Positions 25,638 through 34,432 of a stretch of DNA of 64,000 bases are shown piece by piece; the stretch's first letter is position 1; every line of letters starts with the position of its first letter. Source of the DNA: Ulvibacterium marinum (GTDB lineage Bacteria > Bacteroidota > Bacteroidia > Flavobacteriales > Flavobacteriaceae); the NCBI RefSeq assembly GCF_003626755.1, contig NZ_RBCJ01000005.1:1-64000 (forward strand), written 5' to 3'. The notes below the pieces were generated by a model. It worked only from the letters and a program-made list of their open reading frames with translations. It made no database searches and was not told where the DNA came from. The position numbers were made by a program, and so were the translations under genes.

Positions 25638-27052
25638 TATTAAACGATACACACATTCCCCCGATATTGCGCCAACGTATTTCTCCTGAACAGGCTTTTC
25701 ATTACCGTATTGTCCCCGTTGAGGATACGGCACAAGGTCTTGTTTGTAAGACCGATAACACGGTCCTTGAACAGTTATTGTCCGAACTTGAAATTGTTTT
25801 GGATACTCCAATTATATTGGAAAAATGCGAACAGGAAGAGTTACAAAAGCTCCTGACTACCAATTATAGACAGGGGCAATCCTCCGGAAGCGATAGTCTC
25901 CACTACTCCACTGATTTTTTAGAACAACTTTTGACCAGTGCCAAAAACGTTGGAAGCAGCGATATTCATTTTGAACCTTACGAAAAACGATGTAGGGTAC
26001 GTTTTCGGTTGGATGGGAAACTTATAGAGCAGTATACCATTACCTTGGAAGAATATCCGACCCTGGTCAACAAAATAAAAATCAAGGCGGATCTGGACAT
26101 TGCCGAAAAGCGATTGCCACAGGATGGGCGTATCACCATAAAGGCTGGCGGTGATGAATTTGATATTCGGGTGTCGACCTTGCCCACGCTTCACGGTGAG
26201 AAATTGGTACTACGGATTTTAAGCAAAGATGCTTCTCTCATCGACTTGAACGGACTCGGATTCTCAGAAAATGAATTGCTCGTTTATCGGGAAGGGCTGC
26301 GGCAGCCCAGTGGTATCATCCTCATTTCCGGCCCAACCGGATCAGGGAAGACCACAACCCTCTACGCTACCTTAAAGGAACTGAATACGGTAGAAGAGAA
26401 CATACTTACCTTGGAAGATCCCATAGAATATACTTTGGAAGGGATAAACCAGGTACAGTTAAAAGAAAGTATTGGGCTGGATTTTATGAGAACCCTAAAG
26501 ACATTCCTAAGACAGGATCCGAACATCATTATGATCGGAGAGATCCGGGATGTGGATACAGCCAATATAGCCATACGTGCTGCCCAAACCGGGCATCTTG
26601 TTTTGTCTACCATACATACCAACTCCGCCTGGGGTACCATTTCAAGGCTTATCGATATGGGGGTCCCTTCCTTTCTTATCGCCAGTACATTAAATATTAG
26701 CGTGGCCCAACGTTTAGTGCGACAGTTGTGCAACACCTGCAAGGTGGAGTCGCCAATTGAACCAGGGTTATTTCCCCAAAGCTTTAGCATTCCCAAAAAC
26801 CTAAAAACCCATTTTAAGGCTGTGGGGTGCAACAGTTGTCACCATACCGGATATTTGGGACGAAAGGCCGTTTACGAAATTCTTCCTATTACCAAGGAAC
26901 TCATGGTTTCGATCAAGGACAACCATATGCATATTGACGATTATCTAAGGGAAAAGCAAATTGGCACCTTAAAAACCAATGCCATACAAATGATACAAGA
27001 GGGCATAACTTCTATTGAGGAGGTATATCCATTATTGACAGACCAGCTATGA
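25634..27052 (+). CDS. gspE: GspE/PilB-type assembly ATPase
   Basis: 472 aa. The N-terminal domain is of the GspE_N/MshEN kind (about 1-65) and the ATPase domain follows: Walker A GPTGSGKTTT near 233, Asp box, Walker B-like IIMIGEIRD, and the His box GHLVLSTIHTNSA. A zinc-binding pair is present: CNTC near 366 and CNSCHHTGY near 399, typical for GspE/PilB. Powers assembly of the pseudopilus from the cytoplasmic side. Overlaps the peptidase gene by 4 nt (ATGA) and the secretin gene by 4 nt, so it is translationally coupled. No retraction ATPase (PilT) is seen. Confidence 0.92.
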   Translation: MILNDTHIPPILRQRISPEQAFHYRIVPVEDTAQGLVCKTDNTVLEQLLSELEIVLDTPIILEKCEQEELQKLLTTNYRQGQSSGSDSLHYSTDFLEQLLTSAKNVGSSDIHFEPYEKRCRVRFRLDGKLIEQYTITLEEYPTLVNKIKIKADLDIAEKRLPQDGRITIKAGGDEFDIRVSTLPTLHGEKLVLRILSKDASLIDLNGLGFSENELLVYREGLRQPSGIILISGPTGSGKTTTLYATLKELNTVEENILTLEDPIEYTLEGINQVQLKESIGLDFMRTLKTFLRQDPNIIMIGEIRDVDTANIAIRAAQTGHLVLSTIHTNSAWGTISRLIDMGVPSFLIASTLNISVAQRLVRQLCNTCKVESPIEPGLFPQSFSIPKNLKTHFKAVGCNSCHHTGYLGRKAVYEILPITKELMVSIKDNHMHIDDYLREKQIGTLKTNAIQMIQEGITSIEEVYPLLTDQL

Positions 27053-29217
27053 AACGATTCCTCCATATAGTATCCCTGCTGATTATTTTTGAAATATGCG
27101 GTCAGGAACCTGACAGAATACAAAACATTCAAAATCATTTGGAGGTCTTGGCACTTGAGAATTCCGAATTGGGCAAAAATCTACAATTGGACATCAATGT
27201 TACCAATGTAACCCTACCGAATTTTTTAATCGCAGTATCTAAAGTACACAACCTCAACCTAACAGTTTCTCCAAATTTGGAAAATGTTACGATCGTAAAC
27301 AATTTTTCGGAGGTTTCCGTAGCCGACCTTTTGGTTTTTTTATGCAAGGAATACGGACTCACCATAGATTTTACCGGGAATATTCTTTCCATTAAAAAGT
27401 ATAGTCCTCCTACACCTGAAGCCTTGGAAAAAAAGATTGGTGTAGACTATGACCGAACCGGAAATTTGATTTCCCTAGATCTTAAAAACGACCCCTTGGG
27501 AAAGGCATTCCGAGCTATCATGGATGCTTCCGATAAAAATTTATTGTATGCCTCGGGGATGGAAAATAGAAACTTGAACCTCTACCTTTCCAATGTCCCC
27601 TTCGATATTGCCATGGAAAAACTGGCCGAAACCAACGGAATGGCCTATTCCAAATCCAAAGACGGCTTTTACCTTTTCGACACCTTTGCCGAAACTGCCA
27701 ATGGGCCTGGAATGCCTGCCAGGCGGCTTGGAGGAAGAAATCTTCCGTATCAGGTCCTGGATACCGTTAACCGAATCTTAAATGTAGATTTGAACAATAC
27801 ATCCATAGCAACCCTAGTATACGAATTGGCCCATGACCTAAAATTGGATATCTATATGGCCTCTCCCTTGGAACAAGCGGGTCATGTAACCTTTACCGCC
27901 AAAAATATCCATTTTGATGCGCTGCTACGTCATATTTTCGAGAGCCAGGAAACCCATTCCCCTACCCCAGTGGTACAAAATAGACCGAATAATCAGAACA
28001 TACGGCAGAACGGAAACAACCCGCCACAAACAAGTCTGCCCATAAACTTTACCTTTAAAAAAGAGGGCAATATCTATTTTTTTGGAACCGCGGACCAGTT
28101 GAGCCTGCGTGAAGTAGAAGTCATCCAAATGATGTACCGTTCGGTGGAGCTTTTAGGAGATCCCTCCCAATCCAGTGGTTATCGTTCCTCGGGAAGGACC
28201 ACTTCGTCCAATATCAGTTTTTTTGGTACCGGTGGAGCCCAAAACAACCAGCAGGGATTCAATACCAACAATAACCGGAGAAGTGTAGACACCCGTTCCC
28301 GGAGTTTTGATACCTATCAGGATGGCGCAGAGGCCATCGTAAGTATCTTACCTGATGAACTTAAGGCGGATCTGGATATCCGTGTGGACTACGAACTCAA
28401 CAGCTTTTTTGTAAGTGGCCCTTCCAGCAATATTGAACGCTTTAAAGAATTCATTAAGGAAATAGATAGACCCGTTCCCGTAGTGCTCATCGAGGTTATG
28501 ATTATCGAGGTAAAGAAGTCCGCTACCGTGGAGACCGGTATTAGCTGGGGAATCGGCGATGCTCCGGTCAATACCCAGGGAAAATTGTTTCCAGAGGCCG
28601 ATGTTACCTTGGGGGCCAATACGGTGAACAAAATCATAGGAGGCTTTGATGGATTCGGTTCGTTCAACATTGGACAGGTAGTGCCCGAATTCTTTGCCAA
28701 TATTAAGGCCATGGAGGAAAACGGGAATTTAAAAATACGCTCTACACCCAAGCTTTCTACCCTAAATGGACATAGGGCCAATCTTTCCATTGGGGAGACC
28801 ACCTATTATGTGGTTACCAATCAAAACTTTTTTGGGTCTCAAATCCCTACTACTTCGGAAGTACGCAATTACCATCCCATTGATGCCGAATTGGCCATAA
28901 GCATAAAACCGCTGGTCTCCGGTAACGGGCAGGTTACATTGGACATTAATGTCATTCAATCCGATTTTAGCGGGGAACGCATCGAGGAAGATGCACCGCC
29001 GGGACTCACATCTCGAGAGTTTAGCTCCATTGTCCGCATGCAGAACCAGGATTTGGCCATTTTAGGAGGATTGGAGGAAAAGTTAAAGAACGATTCCGGC
29101 AATGGGGTTCCATTTTTAGCCCGTATCCCGGTAATAAAATGGTTGTTTAGTCAACGCAAGCGGGAAGATACCAAGCAAAAATTGACCATTCTTATCAAAC
29201 CTACCGTAATCTACTGA
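27049..29217 (+). CDS. gspD: GspD/PilQ-type outer-membrane secretin
   Basis: 722 aa. A signal peptide (FLHIVSLLIIFEICGQ) is followed by an STN-like and N-type domains (ILNVDLNNTSIATLVYELAH), a Ser/Asn-rich insertion at about 385-415 and the secretin core (VVLIEVMIIEVKKSATVETG, LSTLNGHRANLSIGETTYYV). The signature VPFLARIPVIKWLFSQRKR lies near the C-terminus, then LTILIKPTVIY. Forms a multimeric gated pore in the outer membrane. Overlaps its neighbours on both sides (ATGA; TGATG). Confidence 0.9.
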   Translation: MKRFLHIVSLLIIFEICGQEPDRIQNIQNHLEVLALENSELGKNLQLDINVTNVTLPNFLIAVSKVHNLNLTVSPNLENVTIVNNFSEVSVADLLVFLCKEYGLTIDFTGNILSIKKYSPPTPEALEKKIGVDYDRTGNLISLDLKNDPLGKAFRAIMDASDKNLLYASGMENRNLNLYLSNVPFDIAMEKLAETNGMAYSKSKDGFYLFDTFAETANGPGMPARRLGGRNLPYQVLDTVNRILNVDLNNTSIATLVYELAHDLKLDIYMASPLEQAGHVTFTAKNIHFDALLRHIFESQETHSPTPVVQNRPNNQNIRQNGNNPPQTSLPINFTFKKEGNIYFFGTADQLSLREVEVIQMMYRSVELLGDPSQSSGYRSSGRTTSSNISFFGTGGAQNNQQGFNTNNNRRSVDTRSRSFDTYQDGAEAIVSILPDELKADLDIRVDYELNSFFVSGPSSNIERFKEFIKEIDRPVPVVLIEVMIIEVKKSATVETGISWGIGDAPVNTQGKLFPEADVTLGANTVNKIIGGFDGFGSFNIGQVVPEFFANIKAMEENGNLKIRSTPKLSTLNGHRANLSIGETTYYVVTNQNFFGSQIPTTSEVRNYHPIDAELAISIKPLVSGNGQVTLDINVIQSDFSGERIEEDAPPGLTSREFSSIVRMQNQDLAILGGLEEKLKNDSGNGVPFLARIPVIKWLFSQRKREDTKQKLTILIKPTVIY

Positions 29218-30428
29218 TGCTAAACCAATGGATAACATATTTGACCGAAGGGGCCTCCTATTCCGGACTGGAAATCCATGAAAACCAGGGAAAGGAGCAG
29301 TATTGTTATTTGGAAGTACTCAAAAAAAAGGGAGAACTTTATTTGGTTAAGACCGAGCAATTTTCGGACTTAAGGGAATTACCCAAATCCTATAAAAGGA
29401 ATACACCCCTATTCTTGTCCATAAATACGCCAAAAGTTTTGGTTAAACTGGCACATAGTACTCAAACTGAGAATCCGGAGGCATTGGTCCATACCACGTT
29501 TCCCAATCTGGATTTGAATAACTTTTATTATGAAATTGCGCAGATATCATCCCACCCCATTGTGGCCATTTCCAAGAAGGAATATGTAGATGGTATTATC
29601 AAAAAATTGGAAGAACTGGGATTGGACATCTTCCATTTTTCATTGGGCATTAGCCCTATGTCCCATAGCGTTCCTTTTATGGTAAACAAGGTCGTAGCGA
29701 TTTCAAATTTTCAAATGACATTGGAAAATGGAACGATCAGGGAAATCAGTCACATAGAGCCTTCAGCACCTCAAGATTACCTCATAAACGGGCTGGAGCT
29801 AACCAGTTCCAGTCTTTTGGGATTCTCTCATATCTTGGGTCATTTGGGAGGTAATGCGAACGCAACGAATTTTATAAAGGTCAATGGGCAATACCAATCG
29901 CGTTTCAAAAACCGGAGGGTCTTTGGTTATGGCCTAAAAGCTTCCCTATCTTTTTTTATTCTTCTTTTGTTGGCCAATTTTCTAGTCTTTGACCATTACC
30001 ATACTGAAGTAAATCGTTTGAGTTCTGAATTAACATTGGGTAGTTCACAAAAAGAAAATCTGGTCCGGCTTGAGGATCTTGTAAAAACCAAAAAGGAGCG
30101 GGTGGAAACTTTAAAAGCAGTTTCAAGTTCCAAATCTACCTTTTATCTGGATGGAATTGCCAAAAGTATACCGCAACACATTCTATTGGACAGGATAAAC
30201 TATTGTCCCTTGGACAAGCCCGTCCGGGATTCCAAACCTATACTACTTAGAGAAAATACAATACTGATTTCAGGTATATCAAAAGATGATGCCGAGTTTT
30301 CAAAATGGTTGGAGCATTTGGAAAAATGGGACTGGATTTCGAGTGTGGAAACCTTGGATTACGATTTTGTAAGTACCAATGTCTCCAATTTCCTGATTAA
30401 AATTAGTTTTTATGAAGCTGGACAATAA
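29217..30428 (+). CDS. GspL/PilN-like inner-membrane assembly protein
   Basis: 403 aa. The first ~240 residues are cytoplasmic and would fit an actin-like GspL/PilM fold of low similarity (IVAISKKEYVDGIIKKLEEL). A single transmembrane helix is at about 242-264 (ASLSFFILLLLANFLVF), and a coiled coil and ferredoxin-like periplasmic part follow (LSSELTLGSSQKENLVRLED). Topology, order and size fit GspL, or a PilM-PilN fusion, linking the ATPase to the pseudopilus. Overlaps the next gene by 17 nt. Family assignment rests on topology and context. Confidence 0.65.
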   Translation: MLNQWITYLTEGASYSGLEIHENQGKEQYCYLEVLKKKGELYLVKTEQFSDLRELPKSYKRNTPLFLSINTPKVLVKLAHSTQTENPEALVHTTFPNLDLNNFYYEIAQISSHPIVAISKKEYVDGIIKKLEELGLDIFHFSLGISPMSHSVPFMVNKVVAISNFQMTLENGTIREISHIEPSAPQDYLINGLELTSSSLLGFSHILGHLGGNANATNFIKVNGQYQSRFKNRRVFGYGLKASLSFFILLLLANFLVFDHYHTEVNRLSSELTLGSSQKENLVRLEDLVKTKKERVETLKAVSSSKSTFYLDGIAKSIPQHILLDRINYCPLDKPVRDSKPILLRENTILISGISKDDAEFSKWLEHLEKWDWISSVETLDYDFVSTNVSNFLIKISFYEAGQ

Positions 30429-30924
30429 AAATAAACTATTGATTGCGGGATGTCTTGTGTTGCTCTTTGCAACTTACAAATTGGCCTTGTCCAAAACTAT
30501 GGCCATCCAAGAAGAATACCGGAATTTGAAATCCAAAAGAATACAGGCCCAGGATATTCCAGAGCAGCTTGCACTCCTGACCCAAAAAGAACAATACTAT
30601 GACTCCATAATGCAACGCATGGATATCGGAGATACCTCCATTCAAAACAATCTGTTACGTACCATTAATGAGCAGGCCAAGGTTAGGAATGTAAAGGTAA
30701 TGGACTTCAACCCGCCACATACCCACTCCTTCGAGGATCATAAATTGTTTACCCATTCCATCGTATTGAACGGTAGCTATACGGATATACTCCAGGTAGC
30801 CTATATGCTAGAACACAAAGGGAGTTTCGGGGACATCGTCCATATGGATTTTGAGAAGAAAAAGGACTACCGCAAACGGAAATCATTTTTGGAAGCCACC
30901 ATTTTTGTGCAGCATATAGAATAG
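30412..30924 (+). CDS. GspM/PilO-like inner-membrane protein
   Basis: 170 aa with a short cytoplasmic N-terminus, one helix (LLIAGCLVLLFATYKLALS) and a coiled coil followed by a ferredoxin-like periplasmic domain (NGSYTDILQVAYMLEHKGSF). This is the layout of GspM and PilO, the partner of GspL/PilN. Last gene of the operon; no GspF platform or GspC follows. 30925-31115 has no gene that I can see. Confidence 0.65.
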   Translation: MKLDNKNKLLIAGCLVLLFATYKLALSKTMAIQEEYRNLKSKRIQAQDIPEQLALLTQKEQYYDSIMQRMDIGDTSIQNNLLRTINEQAKVRNVKVMDFNPPHTHSFEDHKLFTHSIVLNGSYTDILQVAYMLEHKGSFGDIVHMDFEKKKDYRKRKSFLEATIFVQHIE

Positions 30925-31115
30925 TGCCTTAATCCTATGAACACCTTCCAAAATAAGTCGGCAAAATCGATTTCCCAAGATGATGACGTCAAGTTAAACT
31001 TTTAAAACCTCAGCTTTGCGCTTTTATCCCATAGAGTTGAATGATTACAGCTATGTTAGGTTCTCTGTATTCAGAACTAGATAAAATACATACTGGAAAC
31101 AACTTGGACTAACTA

Positions 31116-31781
31116 TTAATGTATGCCACGGCAATTGTTTTCCAGGGTTATCTTAAGTCTATCTATCTCGGTAGCCCCTGACGGTAATTCGTCTTGCTGC
31201 AGGCCTACATAATCATTGGCTGCTTTCCATTTTTCAATGGTCTCGCTAAAAAAACGGGAAGCTAGTGTATCGGTTTCGTATACGAACAGCTGATACGCTT
31301 CGCCCTGATCCCCTCCAAATCGGGTAACCACCTGCCATCTGCCATCTTCTTTGTATGAAGTATTGGTATAATCCGACTGTGGATAATATTTGTTGTCCAT
31401 GGGTTTTAACAACACCCAAATGTCTTTATTATGCGTTTCGGGATATACACCAATCGTAAGAATGCGACATTTAACCGTGTCACCTTCAATTGGAGATATA
31501 ACTTGTACTTTTTTTACAGGGTATTCCACTTGCAATTTGTTTCCCGTATGAAAAACTTCCATATGGGCCTTGGGCTGTACTACCCCATAGCCAAACCCTC
31601 CAAAAAGCAAAAGCGCTGCCCCAATGATTGCCAAAACCATCTTAACATTGGCATTCTTGTTGTAGAATATTGCGGCCAGTACGCAAATAATACCTGCAAT
31701 TACGGAAATTAAAACACTTGTTACCATCTCTAAATGATTTAAATTAACACTATTGCTTTTACTAAACCAGGAAAACTGCAT
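31116..31781 (-). CDS. membrane protein of unknown function
   Basis: 221 aa. Two close transmembrane helices (MVTSVLISVIAGIICVLAAI and VKMVLAIIGAALLLFGGFGY) are followed by an extracytoplasmic domain of about 140 residues that looks like an Ig-type sandwich (VQVISPIEGDTVKCRILTIG, WVLLKPMDNKYYPQSDYTN). The ATG at 31727 would start right at the first helix and is a good alternative to the one at 31781. It stands alone between the secretion operon and the laminarin locus. No function can be named. Confidence 0.6.
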   Translation of the reverse strand: MQFSWFSKSNSVNLNHLEMVTSVLISVIAGIICVLAAIFYNKNANVKMVLAIIGAALLLFGGFGYGVVQPKAHMEVFHTGNKLQVEYPVKKVQVISPIEGDTVKCRILTIGVYPETHNKDIWVLLKPMDNKYYPQSDYTNTSYKEDGRWQVVTRFGGDQGEAYQLFVYETDTLASRFFSETIEKWKAANDYVGLQQDELPSGATEIDRLKITLENNCRGIH

Positions 31782-31853
31782 TTAGCAAATCACAATGATC
31801 TAAAACAGATTCAAACATTTTTTTTTTAGAAAATGCTCCGATCCATTTTATGC

Positions 31854-31882
31854 AAGATGACCTTTCCCCGAAAAAGGTATCT
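31854..31882 (-). terminator. hairpin at the end of the laminarin operon
   Basis: An 11-bp stem with one bulge (AAGATACCTTT against AAAGGTCATCTT as read on the minus strand, loop TTCGGGG-like) begins at the stop codon of the last gene. There is no immediate T-run, so it is a candidate only. Confidence 0.4.
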
Positions 31883-32790
31883 TAATATTTAAGGCTTTCG
31901 TTCTTGTCCCATAATCCCCAATAGGCACCAACGTCGCCCTCGGCCCCTACTTTCCATGACTCATCAAATGAAGAAAAATAGAACATTTCAATATTCTCCT
32001 TGGCAGACCACATCTGTGCATTGATGAAGTACTTCATTGCATTTTCCTCCGATGAAACAGCTCCTTTCAGGCTGCTGCCTGTACTCGGCCAACCAGTCTC
32101 CGTAATAATAACCTTTTTGCCTTTACCGGCATCGGTGGCCTGGCCGAACATTTGTTGCATGTGATTCAAGGAATGTTCAATGCTACAGCCTTCCCAATAC
32201 GGATAACAGTTTGATAATATGACATCACAGGCCTCGGCAATGCGGGGTCGATGCGAAAACTCATAATATGCATCCACATATCCAACGGTAATTCCCGGCA
32301 GGGCCTCTTTTACCAGATAAATATAGTCCAGCAATTGGTCTTCCGTCAAATCGTTTCGATACAAAACCTCATTGCCTACGGCGGCAATGTCAACGCAGCC
32401 CTCTTTTGCCAATGCGATCAGACTTTCTATCTCAGCTTCGTTCATCTCCAAATCGTGGCCTAACCAAGCCCCTACCATAGTTTTCAAACCATTTTGATGC
32501 GCCATACGCGGGATATGTTCATTCCCCTCTATACAAGAAAAAGAACGTACCCATTTGGTATAGGGTTCTATAATTTGAATTCTACGTCTTACCTGCTCTT
32601 CTGTGATAATGTCTCCCGGTTTTTGTCCATCTTCGTACATGCTAAAGCATAATCCATGCATCCCATTCTCCAAGGTGGCCCTCCATAGTTTTCTTAACTC
32701 CTCTATGGAATACTTGCTAAAATCGACTCCCTTGTAATCTGTGAAACTAGCCGAACGGATCAAATAATCGTGTTCTCCTCTATATGACAT
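31882..32790 (-). CDS. cytoplasmic GH17-like beta-1,3-glucanase
   Basis: 302 aa without a signal peptide. The GH17 (clan A, beta/alpha barrel) signatures are clear: the acid/base Glu in AVGNEVLYR near 139 and the nucleophile Glu in IITETGWPS near 230, with WPSTGSSLKGA after it. FYFSSFDESWKVG completes the active-site barrel. The lack of an export signal and its position behind the MFS gene suggest it trims beta-1,3-gluco-oligosaccharides inside the cell, next to GH149. Last gene of the laminarin cluster; 26 bp after the MFS stop. Confidence 0.85.
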   Translation of the reverse strand: MSYRGEHDYLIRSASFTDYKGVDFSKYSIEELRKLWRATLENGMHGLCFSMYEDGQKPGDIITEEQVRRRIQIIEPYTKWVRSFSCIEGNEHIPRMAHQNGLKTMVGAWLGHDLEMNEAEIESLIALAKEGCVDIAAVGNEVLYRNDLTEDQLLDYIYLVKEALPGITVGYVDAYYEFSHRPRIAEACDVILSNCYPYWEGCSIEHSLNHMQQMFGQATDAGKGKKVIITETGWPSTGSSLKGAVSSEENAMKYFINAQMWSAKENIEMFYFSSFDESWKVGAEGDVGAYWGLWDKNESLKY

Positions 32791-32816
32791 TGTTTTTTGT
32801 TCTTACGTATTGTTGT

Positions 32817-34382
32817 TTATAATTTTCCCCTACGTGCTTCTAATTCTGCCTTAATTTCCCGAGCTCTCTTTTCAGTAAGGCTATACTTCCACATGGCCCA
32901 GACGGCGAGTGCCGCAGTAAGCGATGGGACCAGTATATCGGCCAGCCTGAGATTATTCATAGTTTCTATGGACTGTTCGGCCGCATTGGGGTCAAACCCA
33001 ACGATACTCAAAATCACTCCGCCCAAAACCAGGGCAATAGACTGGCCAATTTTAACCATCAGCCAATAGATGGCGCCAAAAGTACCTTCCTTTCGGGGCA
33101 TGCCATTTTCCAATTCATCCAAATCACAGACATCTGCGGTCATGGACATCATTAAGGTGAAAAGGCCTCCCATACCGAAAGCAAATAAAGGTATGGGCAA
33201 AAAAATCAGCCATGGTACTTCACTCCCCGGATCTATACTAAACCATGACATTCCTACACTATCCAGAAATGGATTTAGAGTTTCGAAAATAGAACTTACT
33301 GTTGAATTTAAACTTTTACCAAAGCCTGTTTGGTTAAATTGGCTATTCAATTCTTTATCGAAGCCCCACCATTTTAAAAGATAGCCAACAATAGATAAAA
33401 CTGTTGAAATAATAAAGGCCTTTTTCTTCCCCCATTTATCCGACATTTTTGAAATAATGGGTATCACCAAAAATGCGGTGATCATTGCATTTATCATATT
33501 GAACCAAGCGGGCCACGTACCCGCCATTTCATAGCTACCGTTATACATGTAAAACACTATGATAAAAACACCAAATGCCGCCACGAGCTGAAAGCCGTTA
33601 AAAACCAAGAAGGTGGCTCCACATAATTTCATAAAAGGCTTATTCTTAGAAACTTGAACGATTCCCGCCAACAAGTCTTTCATATTGGAAGCAAGTGATT
33701 TAAAATTAATTTCTTTTCGGTTCTCCATATTTGAGGAATCTATACCCTTGCAAAATAATGCAGGAAGAATTCCAAAAATTATACACATTGCCCCGACAAT
33801 AAGGGCCATGGTTCGCACCCCTTCCGTTTGTGTATTAAAGGTGTTGGAATCTGGAATAATTACGTATAACCAAGGGACGATCATCCAGGCAACTTGTCCC
33901 ATAGTATTGGAAAAGGCCATGAGTCGTGTACGCTCGTTATAATCCGAGGTCATTTCATACCCAAGGCCCACCAATGGTGTAGCAAACATGGTATTACCAA
34001 TGAGGAATAGTAACTGAAGAATCATCACATGCCAAATGATATAGGATTGTGATGCATTGTCATCAATTTGCCACATTAAAAAGAAAAGTATCCCACTAAT
34101 GATCGCACCTACGAAAATATAGGGTCTTCTACGTCCCCATTTCGATTTGGTATTATCTGAAATAAAACCCATTATTGGGTCCGTTATGGAGTCAAATATC
34201 CTTGGTAAACCACCTAAGAGCCCCGCCCACAAGGGATCTACGCCCCAAGCTGTCAATAAAAAGAATTGGATAAAGACCCCAAGTGTTCCAGGCAAAATAT
34301 TCAATATGAAATGGCCCGCCCCAAAAGCAGCTTTTTGCCTAATGGGGACTTTATCTGTTGAAAGTGTTTTTACTTGACTCAT
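32817..34382 (-). CDS. MFS sugar transporter of the GPH (glycoside-cation symporter) type
   Basis: 521 aa with about twelve transmembrane helices. Hallmarks of the GPH group are visible: SITDPIMGFISDNTKSKWGRRR near 65-90 and a conserved C-terminal half with FTLMMSMTADVCDLDELENG. The central part has an insertion (LNSQFNQTGFGKSLNSTVSS) between helices. Expected to import laminari-oligosaccharides or glucose from the periplasm with a cation. It lies between the GH30 and the cytoplasmic GH17 genes, and its substrate is inferred from that context. Confidence 0.88.
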   Translation of the reverse strand: MSQVKTLSTDKVPIRQKAAFGAGHFILNILPGTLGVFIQFFLLTAWGVDPLWAGLLGGLPRIFDSITDPIMGFISDNTKSKWGRRRPYIFVGAIISGILFFLMWQIDDNASQSYIIWHVMILQLLFLIGNTMFATPLVGLGYEMTSDYNERTRLMAFSNTMGQVAWMIVPWLYVIIPDSNTFNTQTEGVRTMALIVGAMCIIFGILPALFCKGIDSSNMENRKEINFKSLASNMKDLLAGIVQVSKNKPFMKLCGATFLVFNGFQLVAAFGVFIIVFYMYNGSYEMAGTWPAWFNMINAMITAFLVIPIISKMSDKWGKKKAFIISTVLSIVGYLLKWWGFDKELNSQFNQTGFGKSLNSTVSSIFETLNPFLDSVGMSWFSIDPGSEVPWLIFLPIPLFAFGMGGLFTLMMSMTADVCDLDELENGMPRKEGTFGAIYWLMVKIGQSIALVLGGVILSIVGFDPNAAEQSIETMNNLRLADILVPSLTAALAVWAMWKYSLTEKRAREIKAELEARRGKL

Positions 34383-34432
34383 GATTCCCTGATTTAATGG
34401 TTGGTGTTTTACATTGGTCGCACTCTATACTT

